A DNA stretch of 64,000 nucleotides from Mageeibacillus sp. UBA5770 (GCA_002418705.1 DIEQ01000134.1:6836-70835); one strand, 5' to 3'; positions 55,448 through 64,000 are shown, counted from the stretch's first letter. The notes: generated from the sequence alone by a model not told the origin. Numbers and translations: made by a program.

Positions 55448-55616
55448 TCGTTTCGACCTCCAATCTTTCACTGTTTCCGTGTAAAAACGGATGCAGCAAC
55501 CAACGCTTCATCTGATGATACAATTATAACATCTGACGGCACTGATCATTCGAAAAGATAAAAAAGTACACGGGTTATTCATTGACCCAACTACAGGAAA
55601 AGTTGACAATGTGTAA

Positions 55617-56417
55617 TCACACAGACTTTTTCCTGAAAAGCAGCGGTGCCAGACCGAAATGCTTTTTGAAAGCTTTGGAAAAATTAAAGATATCCTGATA
55701 ACCGACACTTCGAGCCGCGTCCTGTACAGAATACCCGTTTTCTGTCAGATACCTCGCAGCACGCTGCAGCCTCAGATCTATCAGATAATCTCTGGGAGTA
55801 CATCCAATTTCTGCAGTAAACAATCGACAAAGGTATCTTCGGTCTATGCCGATCAGATCAGCGATGCCTTCGATGCTTATTTCTGCTGTGTAATTTACCT
55901 TCATATAATCGACCGCCCTCCGGACATACTCCCGGTTCGGCCGGCTATAGGACGTATCCTGTCGCAGTATAGAAAATATTTCATAGATCTTCGCACACAG
56001 ATAAAGCTCAACAGAGGCCTGAAGCTTACTTTCAGTCCTTATATCCGTAAAAATACGTTCAAGCCTGGTGTCAAAAAGAACGGCCTGACCGCTGCCAAGG
56101 TGAGACCCCGACAACAGCCCGGCACAGCGGCCCCCTGCAAATCCGATCCATACATACGACCATGGATCCAGATCATCCGCCTGATAGTATGTCAGCTCAT
56201 CCGGCCTGATCAGAAAGACCATCCCGGCATGGAGCTCGTGACGCTGATTGTCCTTCAGAAAAATACCACGCCGCGACCGAACGAAGTGAAGCAGGTAATA
56301 ATCACGTGCTGCCGGACCGAAACTATGACCGGGGCTGCAGTTCTCCCAGCCGCAAATCAAAGGATTGATATCTGCGAATTGTTGGTTGATAACGGAAATG
56401 TTCACCAAATCATCCAT
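55617..56417 (-). CDS. AraC-family transcriptional regulator
   Basis: Regulator of 266 residues. An N-terminal cupin-like sensing domain (RDYYLLHFVRSRRGIFL, HELHAGMVFLIRPDELTYY) resembles that of AraC/MsmR sugar regulators. The C-terminus carries two helix-turn-helix motifs, ISIEGIADLIGIDRRYLCRLF and VQDAARSVGYQDIFNFSKAF. The ATG at 56417 follows AAGGGG; a longer frame to 56501 lacks a site. It is divergent from melA with a 125-base shared control region and probably activates melA in response to an alpha-galactoside. Confidence 0.9.
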   Translation of the reverse strand: MDDLVNISVINQQFADINPLICGWENCSPGHSFGPAARDYYLLHFVRSRRGIFLKDNQRHELHAGMVFLIRPDELTYYQADDLDPWSYVWIGFAGGRCAGLLSGSHLGSGQAVLFDTRLERIFTDIRTESKLQASVELYLCAKIYEIFSILRQDTSYSRPNREYVRRAVDYMKVNYTAEISIEGIADLIGIDRRYLCRLFTAEIGCTPRDYLIDLRLQRAARYLTENGYSVQDAARSVGYQDIFNFSKAFKKHFGLAPLLFRKKSV

Positions 56418-56542
56418 TTTGTGCCCCTTGTTTGATTGTTCTTTTACTAAATCAGTTACATTATGACATACAATAGTTCCCTGATACAATTCGAAATACA
56501 AAAATGAAAAGTTATACTGAATGCATCAGGAGGAACAAAAAT

Positions 56543-57868
56543 ATGCACAAAATAACATTTCTTGGTGCGGGAAGCACCATTTTTGCCAAAAACGTACTTG
56601 GCGACTGTATGCTGAGCGACACCTTTTCCACAAGCGAGATCTGTCTTTATGACATAGATGAAAATCGCCTTCGCGAGTCAGAGCTGATGCTGACAGCGAT
56701 CAACAATCATTCAAATGCCGGAAAGGCAGTCATCAGGAGCTTTCTTGGCGTCGAAAACCGGAAAAATGCCCTGCGCGGTGCGACGTTTGTCGTCAATGCA
56801 ATCCAGGTCGGCGGATATGATCCATGTACCATATCCGACTTTGAGATCCCGAAGAAATATGGCCTGCGCCAAACCATCGCCGACACACTGGGAATCGGCG
56901 GTATCATGCGCGCTTTGCGGACAATACCAGTCATGGCTGATTTTGCCCGGGATATGGAAGAAGTATGCCCCGATGCCTGGCTAATGAATTACACAAATCC
57001 CATGTCAATCCTGACCGGATACATGCAGCGATATACAGGTGTGAAAACAGTTGGCCTGTGCCATAGCGTACAGGTGTGTTCCGAAGGCCTGCTCAAATCA
57101 TTGGGCATGGAGGACAAGCTTACAAATCGAAAAGAACTCATTGCCGGCATCAATCATATGGGATGGCTGCTGCAGATCAGAGACAGCGATGGACTTGATT
57201 TGTACCCTGAAATCCGCCGGCGCGCAAACGGGAAAAACAATACAGAAAAACATCCGGATATGGTGCGATTTGAATACATCAGGCAGTTTGGTCACTATTG
57301 CACGGAATCCAGCGAACACAACGCAGAATACAGTCCCTTTTTCATAAAATCAAAATACCCCGAACTCATCGATCGATTTAACATACCGCTCGATGAATAC
57401 CCCAGACGCTGCATTGAGCAGATCGCAAACTGGCAAAAGCAGAAAGGGGACCTGATCTCCAGCCCTTCACTGAACCATGAACGCAGTCATGAATATGCGT
57501 CATATATCATGGAATCCATTGCAAATAACACGCCGTATAAAATCGGCGGCAATGTCATCAACAAGGGAGGACTTATCTCCAATTTACCGCATGAAGCCTG
57601 CGTCGAAGTTCCCTGCCTTGTTGACGGAATGGGAATCCATCCCTGCTATGTCGGTGCGCTGCCGAATCAGCTTGCAGCAATGAACATGACCCATATCAAT
57701 GTGCATCTACTGACAATTGAAGCGGCCGTAACACTAAAGAAGGACGCCATATACCAGGCAGCCATGCTCGACCCTCATACCACATCTGAATTATCCATTG
57801 ATGACATAAGAGGCATGGTAGATGAACTGATCGACGCGCACGGCGCATATCTGCCGCAATACCGTTAA
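56543..57868 (+). CDS. melA: GH4 alpha-galactosidase
   Basis: NAD- and metal-dependent glycosidase of 441 residues working through redox chemistry. The Rossmann motif FLGAGSTIFAKN opens the protein; WLMNYTNPMS, the metal-binding Cys173-His174 in GLCHSVQ, and GINHMGWL are as in MelA. CHSVQ separates alpha-galactosidases from the phospho-glucosidases of this family. AGGAGG is 9 bases before the ATG at 56543; a longer frame from 56504 has no site. It cleaves melibiose or raffinose in the cytoplasm. No transporter is adjacent. The control region has TATACT near 56505 but a poor -35, which fits activation by the AraC protein. Confidence 0.92.
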   Translation: MHKITFLGAGSTIFAKNVLGDCMLSDTFSTSEICLYDIDENRLRESELMLTAINNHSNAGKAVIRSFLGVENRKNALRGATFVVNAIQVGGYDPCTISDFEIPKKYGLRQTIADTLGIGGIMRALRTIPVMADFARDMEEVCPDAWLMNYTNPMSILTGYMQRYTGVKTVGLCHSVQVCSEGLLKSLGMEDKLTNRKELIAGINHMGWLLQIRDSDGLDLYPEIRRRANGKNNTEKHPDMVRFEYIRQFGHYCTESSEHNAEYSPFFIKSKYPELIDRFNIPLDEYPRRCIEQIANWQKQKGDLISSPSLNHERSHEYASYIMESIANNTPYKIGGNVINKGGLISNLPHEACVEVPCLVDGMGIHPCYVGALPNQLAAMNMTHINVHLLTIEAAVTLKKDAIYQAAMLDPHTTSELSIDDIRGMVDELIDAHGAYLPQYR

Positions 57869-57877
57869 CCGTAAACG

Positions 57878-57920
57878 CACGGGCCGCAGCTCCTGAAGGA
57901 ATTGCGGCCCGTGTGATTTT
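57878..57920. terminator. terminator after melA
   Basis: CACGGGCCGCA (57878-57888) pairs with TGCGGCCCGTG (57903-57913), followed by TGATTTTGATT. It lies between convergent genes. Confidence 0.8.
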
Positions 57921-57944
57921 GATTACGTCTATTATGATTATCTC

Positions 57945-59039
57945 TTATACGTCTGAAAGAACTGCCTCAGCATATTCTCTTCGCAAAGTACTGATCAATT
58001 CTTTGACTGACACAATCTTCTCCGCACGGTACGCATTGGCACCGGCAAAGGCAAATCCGTTCTGCATATTGCCTTTTTTGGCATTCATCAGGGCGATGGA
58101 AATACAATACGGACTGTTCTTGTAATCGCATGTCCTTATACAGTGATAGGGACACTTGAAGGGTTTTTTAGCTCCGCTTCTGATATCCTCGATAAACTTA
58201 TTGACGATTGCTCTTCCAGGCAGGCCGACGGGGCTCTGAATGATCCCGATATCCTCTTTTTTTGCTTCAATATACGTATTTTTAAAGCCTTCCGATGCGT
58301 CACACTCGTCGGTTGTTACAAAACGCGTAGCCATCTGTACACCGGCCGCTCCAAGCTTAATGAACTTGTAAATGTCTGCTCCTGTATAGATTCCGCCTGC
58401 CGCAATAACCGGTATCGGCTTGGCTGCAGACTCCTCAAACACCTTCATCTCGTTGATAACATCCACGACAATATTCTCAAGCGCAAACGCACAGTCATCA
58501 ATCTGCTCAAGTGAAAATCCAAGATGTCCGCCAGCCATCGGGCCTTCGACTACAATCGCATCCGGAACATACTGGTATTTTTCAAACCATCTCTTGGCAA
58601 TAATCCTGGCTGCCCTTCCTGATGAAACAATCGGGACGATCTTGGTCTTGCACGCATTCGTCAAAAACTGCGGCAGATTAAGCGGCAGACCGGCTCCGGC
58701 AAAAATAACATCAATGCCTTCTTCAATCGCCGTCTTCACCAGTTCCTCAAAGTTGGACATCGCAACCATGATATTGACGCCGATAATCCCTTTGGTCAGC
58801 TCACGGGCCTTCTGAATCTCTTTACGCAAAGCGCGTACATTCGCCTCGAGGTAATTCGAATAATAATCAGCTTCCAGCATACCGATGCCCGCAGCCGAAA
58901 TAACTCCGACACCGCCTTCATTGGCCACGGCAGAAGCGAGTCCGGACAAAGAAATACCTATACCCATACCGCCCTGAACAATTGGAGTACGAGCTCTCAA
59001 ATTACCAATAATAAGTTCCTTCATTTCCGAAATTTTCAT
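57945..59039 (-). CDS. nitronate monooxygenase / FabK-like flavoprotein
   Basis: FMN-dependent TIM-barrel enzyme of 364 residues. TPIVQGGMGIGISLSGLASA at the start, the central EGPMAGGHLG, and IPVIAAGGIYTGADI with LGAAGVQMATRF are the NMO/enoyl-ACP reductase II signatures. The GGHLG motif fits nitronate monooxygenase-like members. A C-terminal cluster Cys296-x3-Cys300-x3-Cys304-x7-Cys312 could bind iron-sulfur or zinc. GGAGG precedes the ATG, which also overlaps the stop of a small upstream frame (ATGA). Function in anaerobes of such proteins is often uncertain; FabK is the main alternative, but no fatty-acid genes are near. Confidence 0.86.
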   Translation of the reverse strand: MKISEMKELIIGNLRARTPIVQGGMGIGISLSGLASAVANEGGVGVISAAGIGMLEADYYSNYLEANVRALRKEIQKARELTKGIIGVNIMVAMSNFEELVKTAIEEGIDVIFAGAGLPLNLPQFLTNACKTKIVPIVSSGRAARIIAKRWFEKYQYVPDAIVVEGPMAGGHLGFSLEQIDDCAFALENIVVDVINEMKVFEESAAKPIPVIAAGGIYTGADIYKFIKLGAAGVQMATRFVTTDECDASEGFKNTYIEAKKEDIGIIQSPVGLPGRAIVNKFIEDIRSGAKKPFKCPYHCIRTCDYKNSPYCISIALMNAKKGNMQNGFAFAGANAYRAEKIVSVKELISTLRREYAEAVLSDV

Positions 59040-59248
59040 CTGCTTCCTCCACTTTGAAAAGCTACAGGCATTCCGATACCTATAGCCCCGGATCTAACTG
59101 CCATCCGTGTGCCCGATTCCATCAGGATCATTGATCCCATATCTGTAATCGAAGTCATCGAGGCGATTCCAACTGTCCCATCGATAACGCATGTTAAATC
59201 ACTCAAATAATTAAATATATAGTCTGCAATAAATTCAACTATATATAT

Positions 59249-59277
59249 ATTGTAGCCCCTTTGGATGGGAAAAGCAA
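59249..59277 (-). promoter_or_regulatory. candidate promoter of the nitronate monooxygenase gene
   Basis: On the minus strand TTGCTT (59272-59277), 17-base spacer and TACAAT (59249-59254), with a start near 59243. This leaves a leader of about 200 bases within the 59040-59391 gap. In that leader I see only a small in-frame ORF ending in the ATGA overlap, and no known riboswitch. Confidence 0.45.
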
Positions 59278-59391
59278 TTGATTTGATTGTCAAAGCAATG
59301 AATGAAAATATGATGCGCTTGTTCTATTTCATTAATGCAAATTTGATGTATCAGCTTTTTCTTTTAATGCTTTCAAAACCGCATCCGCAAT

Positions 59392-60108
59392 CTAACCCCT
59401 CTGCGACTGAATAAGAAACAACGTCAGAACATAGTTTACAAATGCGATGAGATCACGGACTTCCTGCTTTGTAGTTATTTTCTTGTATTCAACCGTGAAG
59501 CCGGTGCCTGCCTTTGGTGTTGTCCTGATGTCGGAGAAGCGCATGGATATGCTTTTTACGGTCTTGCTGACCAGTTCTTTCATTTCTGATTTTTGCTCTA
59601 TGTAGGATGAGGCAACTAAATGGAATTCCATAGTGAAATCCTCATTAGTCATCTTATCGATAGATGGGAGTGAGAGGAATTTGCCGCTTTGTTTGGAGTG
59701 CTTCGTTTTCAGTTTCGCTTCCATTTCAGAGGACAGCTTCTGGGGCAAATCAAGAAATGCCGTGTGATTGATCAATATGGCATAACAGGTTTTGTAATTA
59801 TCTTTTTCCTCGTAATCTGATACTTTGAATAAAAGGGGCCGATTGTCGGTCTCCCAGTTGTCGAATGCGATTTTGAGTTCTTGATTTAGGTTTTTGGGGG
59901 TATTCGAAATCAGACTTCGGAGTGCAACGAACATAACCAGGGCAGATACGGATAATGCGGATATACTTATAATCATGTCAATAATTGTGAAAATGGTTAT
60001 CCCATGAATAAGCATCCTGGCAATCATAGCGCTGATCGATATGATTGCTAAAACTCCGCCGATATAAATCTCAAGCTTATTCTTTTTGCCTTTCAGAAAT
60101 CGGTTCAT
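59392..60108 (-). CDS. unknown membrane protein
   Basis: Protein of 238 residues. A basic N-terminus (MNRFLKGKKNKLE) is followed by two hydrophobic helices at about 14-34 and 39-65 and then a soluble, mostly cytoplasmic domain of about 170 residues rich in Lys, Ser and Thr, with a hydrophobic C-terminal stretch LIAFVNYVLTLFLI. I do not recognise the family. The ribosome site before the ATG is GGAGAAAAG at a plausible distance. Base composition is more AT-rich than most neighbours, which could mean recent transfer. It sits between a flavoprotein and a WYL regulator. Confidence 0.65.
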   Translation of the reverse strand: MNRFLKGKKNKLEIYIGGVLAIISISAMIARMLIHGITIFTIIDMIISISALSVSALVMFVALRSLISNTPKNLNQELKIAFDNWETDNRPLLFKVSDYEEKDNYKTCYAILINHTAFLDLPQKLSSEMEAKLKTKHSKQSGKFLSLPSIDKMTNEDFTMEFHLVASSYIEQKSEMKELVSKTVKSISMRFSDIRTTPKAGTGFTVEYKKITTKQEVRDLIAFVNYVLTLFLIQSQRG

Positions 60109-60193
60109 AACTTTTCTCCAAGACTCTGGCGTGTATATTTGCCTTCATCTTAGCACCGAAAGCATCGTAATGTTAGTTATTCCTCGTGTAATT

Positions 60194-61174
60194 TCATCCC
60201 ATCCCTGCCAGCACGTCTGACACCATTTTTCTGTATTCCTCCGCGATACGGGCAGGCTTCACAATCTGGACGTTAGGTCCGAACTGGAAGAGCCATGCAT
60301 AGAAAACAGGACTGACGGAAGCCTGGATGTGGGCTATAAAGTGATCCGGTCCGTCAGGGAGCAGCGGGATGGAGGTTCCGAATCGATCCATGACAGGATT
60401 GATGAGGTTATTGGAAATACGGATGTCGAGGGAGACGGTCTCGCCTGTGAACATGCCGAATTCGTGCTTAATGTATGTGTCGATGTTGAAGTCTTCCGGC
60501 TTCGCATGATTTGAGGTCTTTATGCAGGTGACGTTCTTCATGCGGTCTACGCGGAAATTGCATACTTTGGCGTAACGTTCATAGTAGCCGACAACGTAGT
60601 ATTTATCGTCATTCCACACGAGGGCATATGGGCTGATCTCATAGCATTCACCCTCACGGCGTGCCTTGGTTCCCTTATCGATTGTGTGTTCATAATACTT
60701 GAATGTGACGCGTTTCCCCTGATTGATTGCATCATGTAAAGTGCCTGTTGTGTAATAGATATGGTCATTCTTGGTCTTTACACGGCCTGAATAATGCACC
60801 TGTCGGCGTAGTTCAACGGCCCGGGAATGGCTTGTCAGCGACTCGAGCTTGCGGATCAGGTTGCCTGTCATGTCTTCCGGAATAAAATGAGCCGACTGAA
60901 CCGCATCTACAAGGAGCTTAAGCTCAGCAATATCAAAACTGCGGTTGGCCAGACAGTACTCTACAGGCTTGGCCCTGTTCTTCTCAATCTCATAGCCAAA
61001 CTGCTGAAGCGTAGCAATATCCCGATAGATGGATTTGCGCTCTGCGGATATTCCGCGGCTCTCAAGGTAACTCAGGATACGGGACATAGGTACGCCGTGT
61101 TCTTCATCCGATTCATCTTTAAGTAACTGAAGAAGGTGGAGAATCTTAAGCCTGGGCTGCTCTGTTCCTGCCAT
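60194..61174 (-). CDS. WYL-domain transcriptional regulator
   Basis: Cytoplasmic regulator of 326 residues. The N-terminal winged helix-turn-helix (residues 1-70) has GISAERKSIYRDIATLQQFGYEI. The middle WYL domain has YEISPYALVWNDDKYYVVGYY and CNFRVDRMKNV, with the WYL triad degenerate. The C-terminal WCX-like extension ends in AEEYRKMVSDVLAGMG. GGAGGG precedes the ATG. WYL proteins sense nucleic acid or nucleotide ligands in several systems, including DNA-damage and defence loci; no defence genes are nearby. The 61175-61508 gap upstream is AT-rich, with a TATAAT-like box at 61438-61443 facing plus, but no convincing -35. Confidence 0.88.
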   Translation of the reverse strand: MAGTEQPRLKILHLLQLLKDESDEEHGVPMSRILSYLESRGISAERKSIYRDIATLQQFGYEIEKNRAKPVEYCLANRSFDIAELKLLVDAVQSAHFIPEDMTGNLIRKLESLTSHSRAVELRRQVHYSGRVKTKNDHIYYTTGTLHDAINQGKRVTFKYYEHTIDKGTKARREGECYEISPYALVWNDDKYYVVGYYERYAKVCNFRVDRMKNVTCIKTSNHAKPEDFNIDTYIKHEFGMFTGETVSLDIRISNNLINPVMDRFGTSIPLLPDGPDHFIAHIQASVSPVFYAWLFQFGPNVQIVKPARIAEEYRKMVSDVLAGMG

Positions 61175-61508
61175 ATATACCCTCCAGTAGAGTTATTTTG
61201 AAGTGATATTTCATTATATTATTTACCGGTAGAAACTATGAATCAAGCACTTTCAAAATGGTTAATAATATGTTTGCTTTTCAATCATGTATATTATACT
61301 TTACTATTATATTACTTACAAACTGTGTCCAGCCTTAAGAAGAAATAAATTTTCACCATGAAATTTTTTGACTTTTATATGGCTTGCTGTCCCATATTAA
61401 GTGCTGCATAAAAATCAGGCTATTATTTTCAATAAATGCTATAATCCAAATATATCCCAACTCGATTTTTGTGCACCCGCACAATAGGAAGAAAGCCGGT
61501 AAGTAGTG

Positions 61509-62522
61509 ATGATCGATAATGCTTCGTTTGATAAAGAAAAAGATGCTGTCGAACAGTCTGATCCTGCTCCGGCCGCACACAGGCCGCCTGTATTCCTGTC
61601 AGATTCCCATATCATCGCAACGCTGCTTAATAATTCTCAGGATACAGTTTATTTTAAGGATTGGGATTCGAAATTCATCCTCAACAGCAAGTCTCACGCT
61701 GTCCAGTTCGGTTACAGCGACCCTGAAGACCTGATAGGAAAAAGCGACTTTGATTTCTATCCGGAAGTGTTCGCAAATGAATCCCGCAGGGACGAATTGG
61801 AAATTATGAATACCGGTGTCCCTGTTATTAATAAGATGGAGCAGGGAATGAATGCGGCCGGGGATATTCTTACTTTTTCGTCGTCGAAATATCCGCTTTA
61901 CGACAGCCGCGGGGCTATTGTCGGAACCTGGGGAACTTCCCGCGATATGAGCAAGCTTGTTCACGCTGAAGAAGAACTGGCCAAAGCCAACGCGAAGCTT
62001 CGTGCGCTCTCCCTGATCGATGAATTAACAGGACTATATAATCAGCGCCACTTTTATGATTCCCTGACAATATCGATGAAGCTGTATGCACGCAGACGAA
62101 TTGGCGGCTTGACGGCTCATTTTTCGCTCATACTTCTGGATATCGATCATTTTAAACAAGTCAATGATACATATGGCCATGTGATCGGTGATGCAGCAAT
62201 CCGCTATATCGGAGGTCTCATGACTGCACACACCCGAGCCTCGGATACTTCCTTCCGATACGGAGGCGACGAGTATGCGCTCATCCTTCCTGACACAGAG
62301 GTGTCAGCAGCACGTGATCTGTGCGAACGTTTACGCAAGATAGTCGAACAAAATCCCCTGCTCGCTGACGGGCAGAGGATTGAGCTGACGATAAGTATGG
62401 GTGTAATAGGGTTCAATAATGAGTTGAGTGCCGGTGATATGGTCCGCAAGGCGGACACCTTGCTGTATCGGGCAAAAAAAGACGGCAGAAACCGGGTCTG
62501 CTGGCAGCCGGAGAATGTTTAA
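61509..62522 (+). CDS. PAS-GGDEF diguanylate cyclase
   Basis: Cytoplasmic protein of 337 residues. A PAS domain at about 30-150 (DTVYFKDWDSKFILNS, GKSDFDFYP) is followed by a short coiled linker and the GGDEF domain from about 168. The active site reads GGDEY (252-256) instead of GGDEF, which is generally still active. The inhibitory site RASD lies at 243-246, five residues upstream, so product feedback is expected. LLDIDHFKQVNDTYGH has the metal-binding aspartate. It would make cyclic di-GMP in response to a PAS-sensed signal. The ATG at 61509 follows a distant AGGAAG; the GTG just before is an alternative. Confidence 0.92.
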   Translation: MIDNASFDKEKDAVEQSDPAPAAHRPPVFLSDSHIIATLLNNSQDTVYFKDWDSKFILNSKSHAVQFGYSDPEDLIGKSDFDFYPEVFANESRRDELEIMNTGVPVINKMEQGMNAAGDILTFSSSKYPLYDSRGAIVGTWGTSRDMSKLVHAEEELAKANAKLRALSLIDELTGLYNQRHFYDSLTISMKLYARRRIGGLTAHFSLILLDIDHFKQVNDTYGHVIGDAAIRYIGGLMTAHTRASDTSFRYGGDEYALILPDTEVSAARDLCERLRKIVEQNPLLADGQRIELTISMGVIGFNNELSAGDMVRKADTLLYRAKKDGRNRVCWQPENV

Positions 62523-62582
62523 CATTGTTACAAACGCCTATATTCCGGGCTTTTCTATCTTTGACGGCAAAATTATCGGCAT

Positions 62583-64000
62583 TTATCTTTTGCCTAATTC
62601 CGGTTCCGGCGGCGCTGCCTCTCGGGCAAAAAGTGCCTGTTCTTCCGGGCTGAAGGTCTTAAGGAACGCCTCTTTTTCCCCGGTCATCCAGAAATCTTCA
62701 TTCAAAATATCGAGCAGGTCTTTTCTGCTGTGGACATTGGCACGGATCAGCTGGTTCTGAAGCTGTGCGTCTTCCGCGGCATTTAGCTTCTCTACGAGTT
62801 CGGCATATTCTTCGTCCGGCATGGGCTCGTCCTGTATAAAATAACTCGGTTCTCCATCATTCTCAGAAGCTTCATTCTGCGGCAAAAAGAGTATCAGGTT
62901 CTCCGGGCAGTGATTCTCGACCGCGCTTAAGAAATGGCTGATCCATCGGGCAGCGAATTCGAGTGCATATTCGATTACCTCCGGACCGGATGCCCCGGGA
63001 AATGCACAAGTAGATCTGCAGATCCGTTCGAGCTTAGCCCTTTGTGCATCAGCAGGCAGAGATGCAAGTAAAATCAGAGCCGGTGCGTAATCAAGAGGCG
63101 ACAAAAGCCATTCTTCAACAGCGGGTTTTTGTTCGGAATCACCCCAGATCCCTTCAATACTTTTGCCTTGTGCGTCCCTGACGAGTGCAGCAGCAAACGC
63201 CTGGCTCATCATGACCTCGAAAAGATTTACGGGTACGGGCCGGATATCCATATCGTATTTGCGGCCATAGGCAAAAAGCAGTTCACTGCAGAATTCATCC
63301 GTGAGGCGAAGGGCGTACTCGGTCTCGATCCTTATGCGGTGCAGATACTCTCTTATATAGATGATGCCCGATGTGTTTTCGAGCTCAATAGCAAGCGGAT
63401 AATCCAGGAGACCCGGTGTTTCATGAGCCCCGTACTGTGCATCATAGAGTCGAAAAAATGACGGGATCTCACGAGTCAGCGTACCATAATAAGTCTCAAG
63501 AGGTATATGGATTCTGGCTGCAATGACAGTCCTCAGGTCACGTTCCGATTCTTCCAGGAGAGCCAGCAGCTTTTTTTGTCCTTCATAGAAGCGCTGCTCA
63601 ACGGACATCGACGGATTCGCCGCAAGACTTAGCGTATAACGGATGGATGCAAATATATTTCTTCCGGTTCGTTCAGATACGGATGAAGCACCCTCGCCGA
63701 CATAATGTGACAGTTCTTTATGAAAGAGCGCCAGTATTTCGTGAGCCTCTTCGTCAGGGCTGTTCGATTTGCGGCGCAGCTGCCTGCCGCTGTCTGCCGC
63801 AGAATCTGCCACAGAAGATGAGTCATGCAAAATCTCGCCGGCAGCATTGTCGTATGGCGAAGTATTTGCCGGTCTCCTGACAGCAAACACATTCCTTCTG
63901 AATGTTTCATTGACCGGCAAAGGCGTATCTTCCGGTTCTACAGCTTCTTCCTCATCATCAAAGGAATTCTGGCGGCCGGGAGTATCATATGCCCCCCTCG
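62583..64000 (-). CDS. uncharacterised protein, cut by right edge
   Basis: The minus-strand frame is open from the right window edge (no stop before base 64000) to the stop at 62583, so the 5' end is missing; at least 472 residues are visible. The TTG at 63920 is not likely to be the start, since the acidic sequence DDEEEAVEPEDTPLPVNE continues upstream in frame. The visible part begins with a Ser/Ala/Asp-rich, probably disordered stretch, then a helical domain (EILALFHKELSHYVGEG, FASIRYTLSLAANPSMS, EQRFYEGQKKLLALLEE). It resembles uncharacterised Clostridia proteins of the DUF6179 kind from memory only. It has no membrane segment. The function is unknown. Confidence 0.75.
   Translation of the reverse strand, partial: RGAYDTPGRQNSFDDEEEAVEPEDTPLPVNETFRRNVFAVRRPANTSPYDNAAGEILHDSSSVADSAADSGRQLRRKSNSPDEEAHEILALFHKELSHYVGEGASSVSERTGRNIFASIRYTLSLAANPSMSVEQRFYEGQKKLLALLEESERDLRTVIAARIHIPLETYYGTLTREIPSFFRLYDAQYGAHETPGLLDYPLAIELENTSGIIYIREYLHRIRIETEYALRLTDEFCSELLFAYGRKYDMDIRPVPVNLFEVMMSQAFAAALVRDAQGKSIEGIWGDSEQKPAVEEWLLSPLDYAPALILLASLPADAQRAKLERICRSTCAFPGASGPEVIEYALEFAARWISHFLSAVENHCPENLILFLPQNEASENDGEPSYFIQDEPMPDEEYAELVEKLNAAEDAQLQNQLIRANVHSRKDLLDILNEDFWMTGEKEAFLKTFSPEEQALFAREAAPPEPELGKR

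Noticed and set aside
55659..56435. Open frame of 258 codons on the plus strand opposite the AraC regulator
   Set aside because: The opposite strand encodes a clear AraC protein with two helix-turn-helix motifs; this frame has none.

Overview
The window looks like chromosomal DNA of an anaerobic, fermentative Gram-positive bacterium of the Clostridia, most likely a Lachnospiraceae relative (inference). Supporting signs are strong AGGAGG-type ribosome binding sites, pyruvate formate-lyase with its activase, a ferredoxin-linked 2-oxoacid oxidoreductase with a fused gamma/alpha subunit, pyruvate kinase with the C-terminal phosphohistidine-type domain, RNase J, a YesM/YesN-type two-component pair and an ANTAR-like leader on an ammonium transporter. 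I saw no phage, insertion sequence, CRISPR array, rRNA or tRNA. Both edges cut genes: an HD-GYP protein on the left and an uncharacterised protein on the right.

Layout. 1-3260: end of an HD-GYP gene, a coupled lipoprotein gene, and feoAB on the minus strand behind a promoter carrying two DtxR/IdeR-like palindromes. 3383-19395: a carbohydrate locus. The plus strand carries a GH13 oligo-1,6-glucosidase, a GH36 alpha-galactosidase and a GPH sugar symporter. The minus strand carries a sugar-binding lipoprotein, two ABC permeases, a GH66 dextranase-like enzyme and an unassigned (alpha/alpha)6-type glycosidase. A histidine kinase and an AraC-type response regulator read away from the ABC operon. 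The whole is best read as uptake and intracellular breakdown of alpha-1,6-linked oligosaccharides (isomalto- and raffinose-type). 19445-26147 (minus): uracil permease, a cytochrome b5-like lipoprotein with a transmembrane ferric-reductase-like flavoprotein, a D-2-hydroxyacid dehydrogenase, PpnP, and a zinc-ribbon/beta-propeller membrane protein. 26252-32231: a beta-lactamase-fold protein, a DMT transporter, pflA, pflB, mntP.

32508-43586: pyruvate kinase, a PF06541-type membrane protein, an SH3b-3D cell-wall protein and RNase J on plus; recJ-rel and rpsU on minus, rpsU with its own promoter and terminator. 43827-45658: amtB-glnK behind a leader holding an ANTAR-type hexaloop hairpin that overlaps an intrinsic terminator. 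45724-54640: HIT protein, alaS, a 2-oxoacid:ferredoxin oxidoreductase pair, a TauE/SafE exporter, an MFS transporter, a DUF4180-like protein and a lipoprotein. 54671-57868: SDR dehydrogenase, AraC regulator and a GH4 alpha-galactosidase (melA) read divergently from it. 57945-64000: nitronate monooxygenase-like flavoprotein, an unknown membrane protein, a WYL regulator, a PAS-GGDEF diguanylate cyclase and the cut unknown gene.

Most genes are housekeeping or ordinary accessory genes. The parts most worth a second look are the isomalto-oligosaccharide locus with its unassigned glycosidase and apparently cytoplasmic GH66, the ANTAR-like leader together with a GlnK that lacks the usual modification tyrosine, the reductase/cytochrome-b5 lipoprotein pair, and the repeat insertion in the ATP-binding domain of the sensor kinase.
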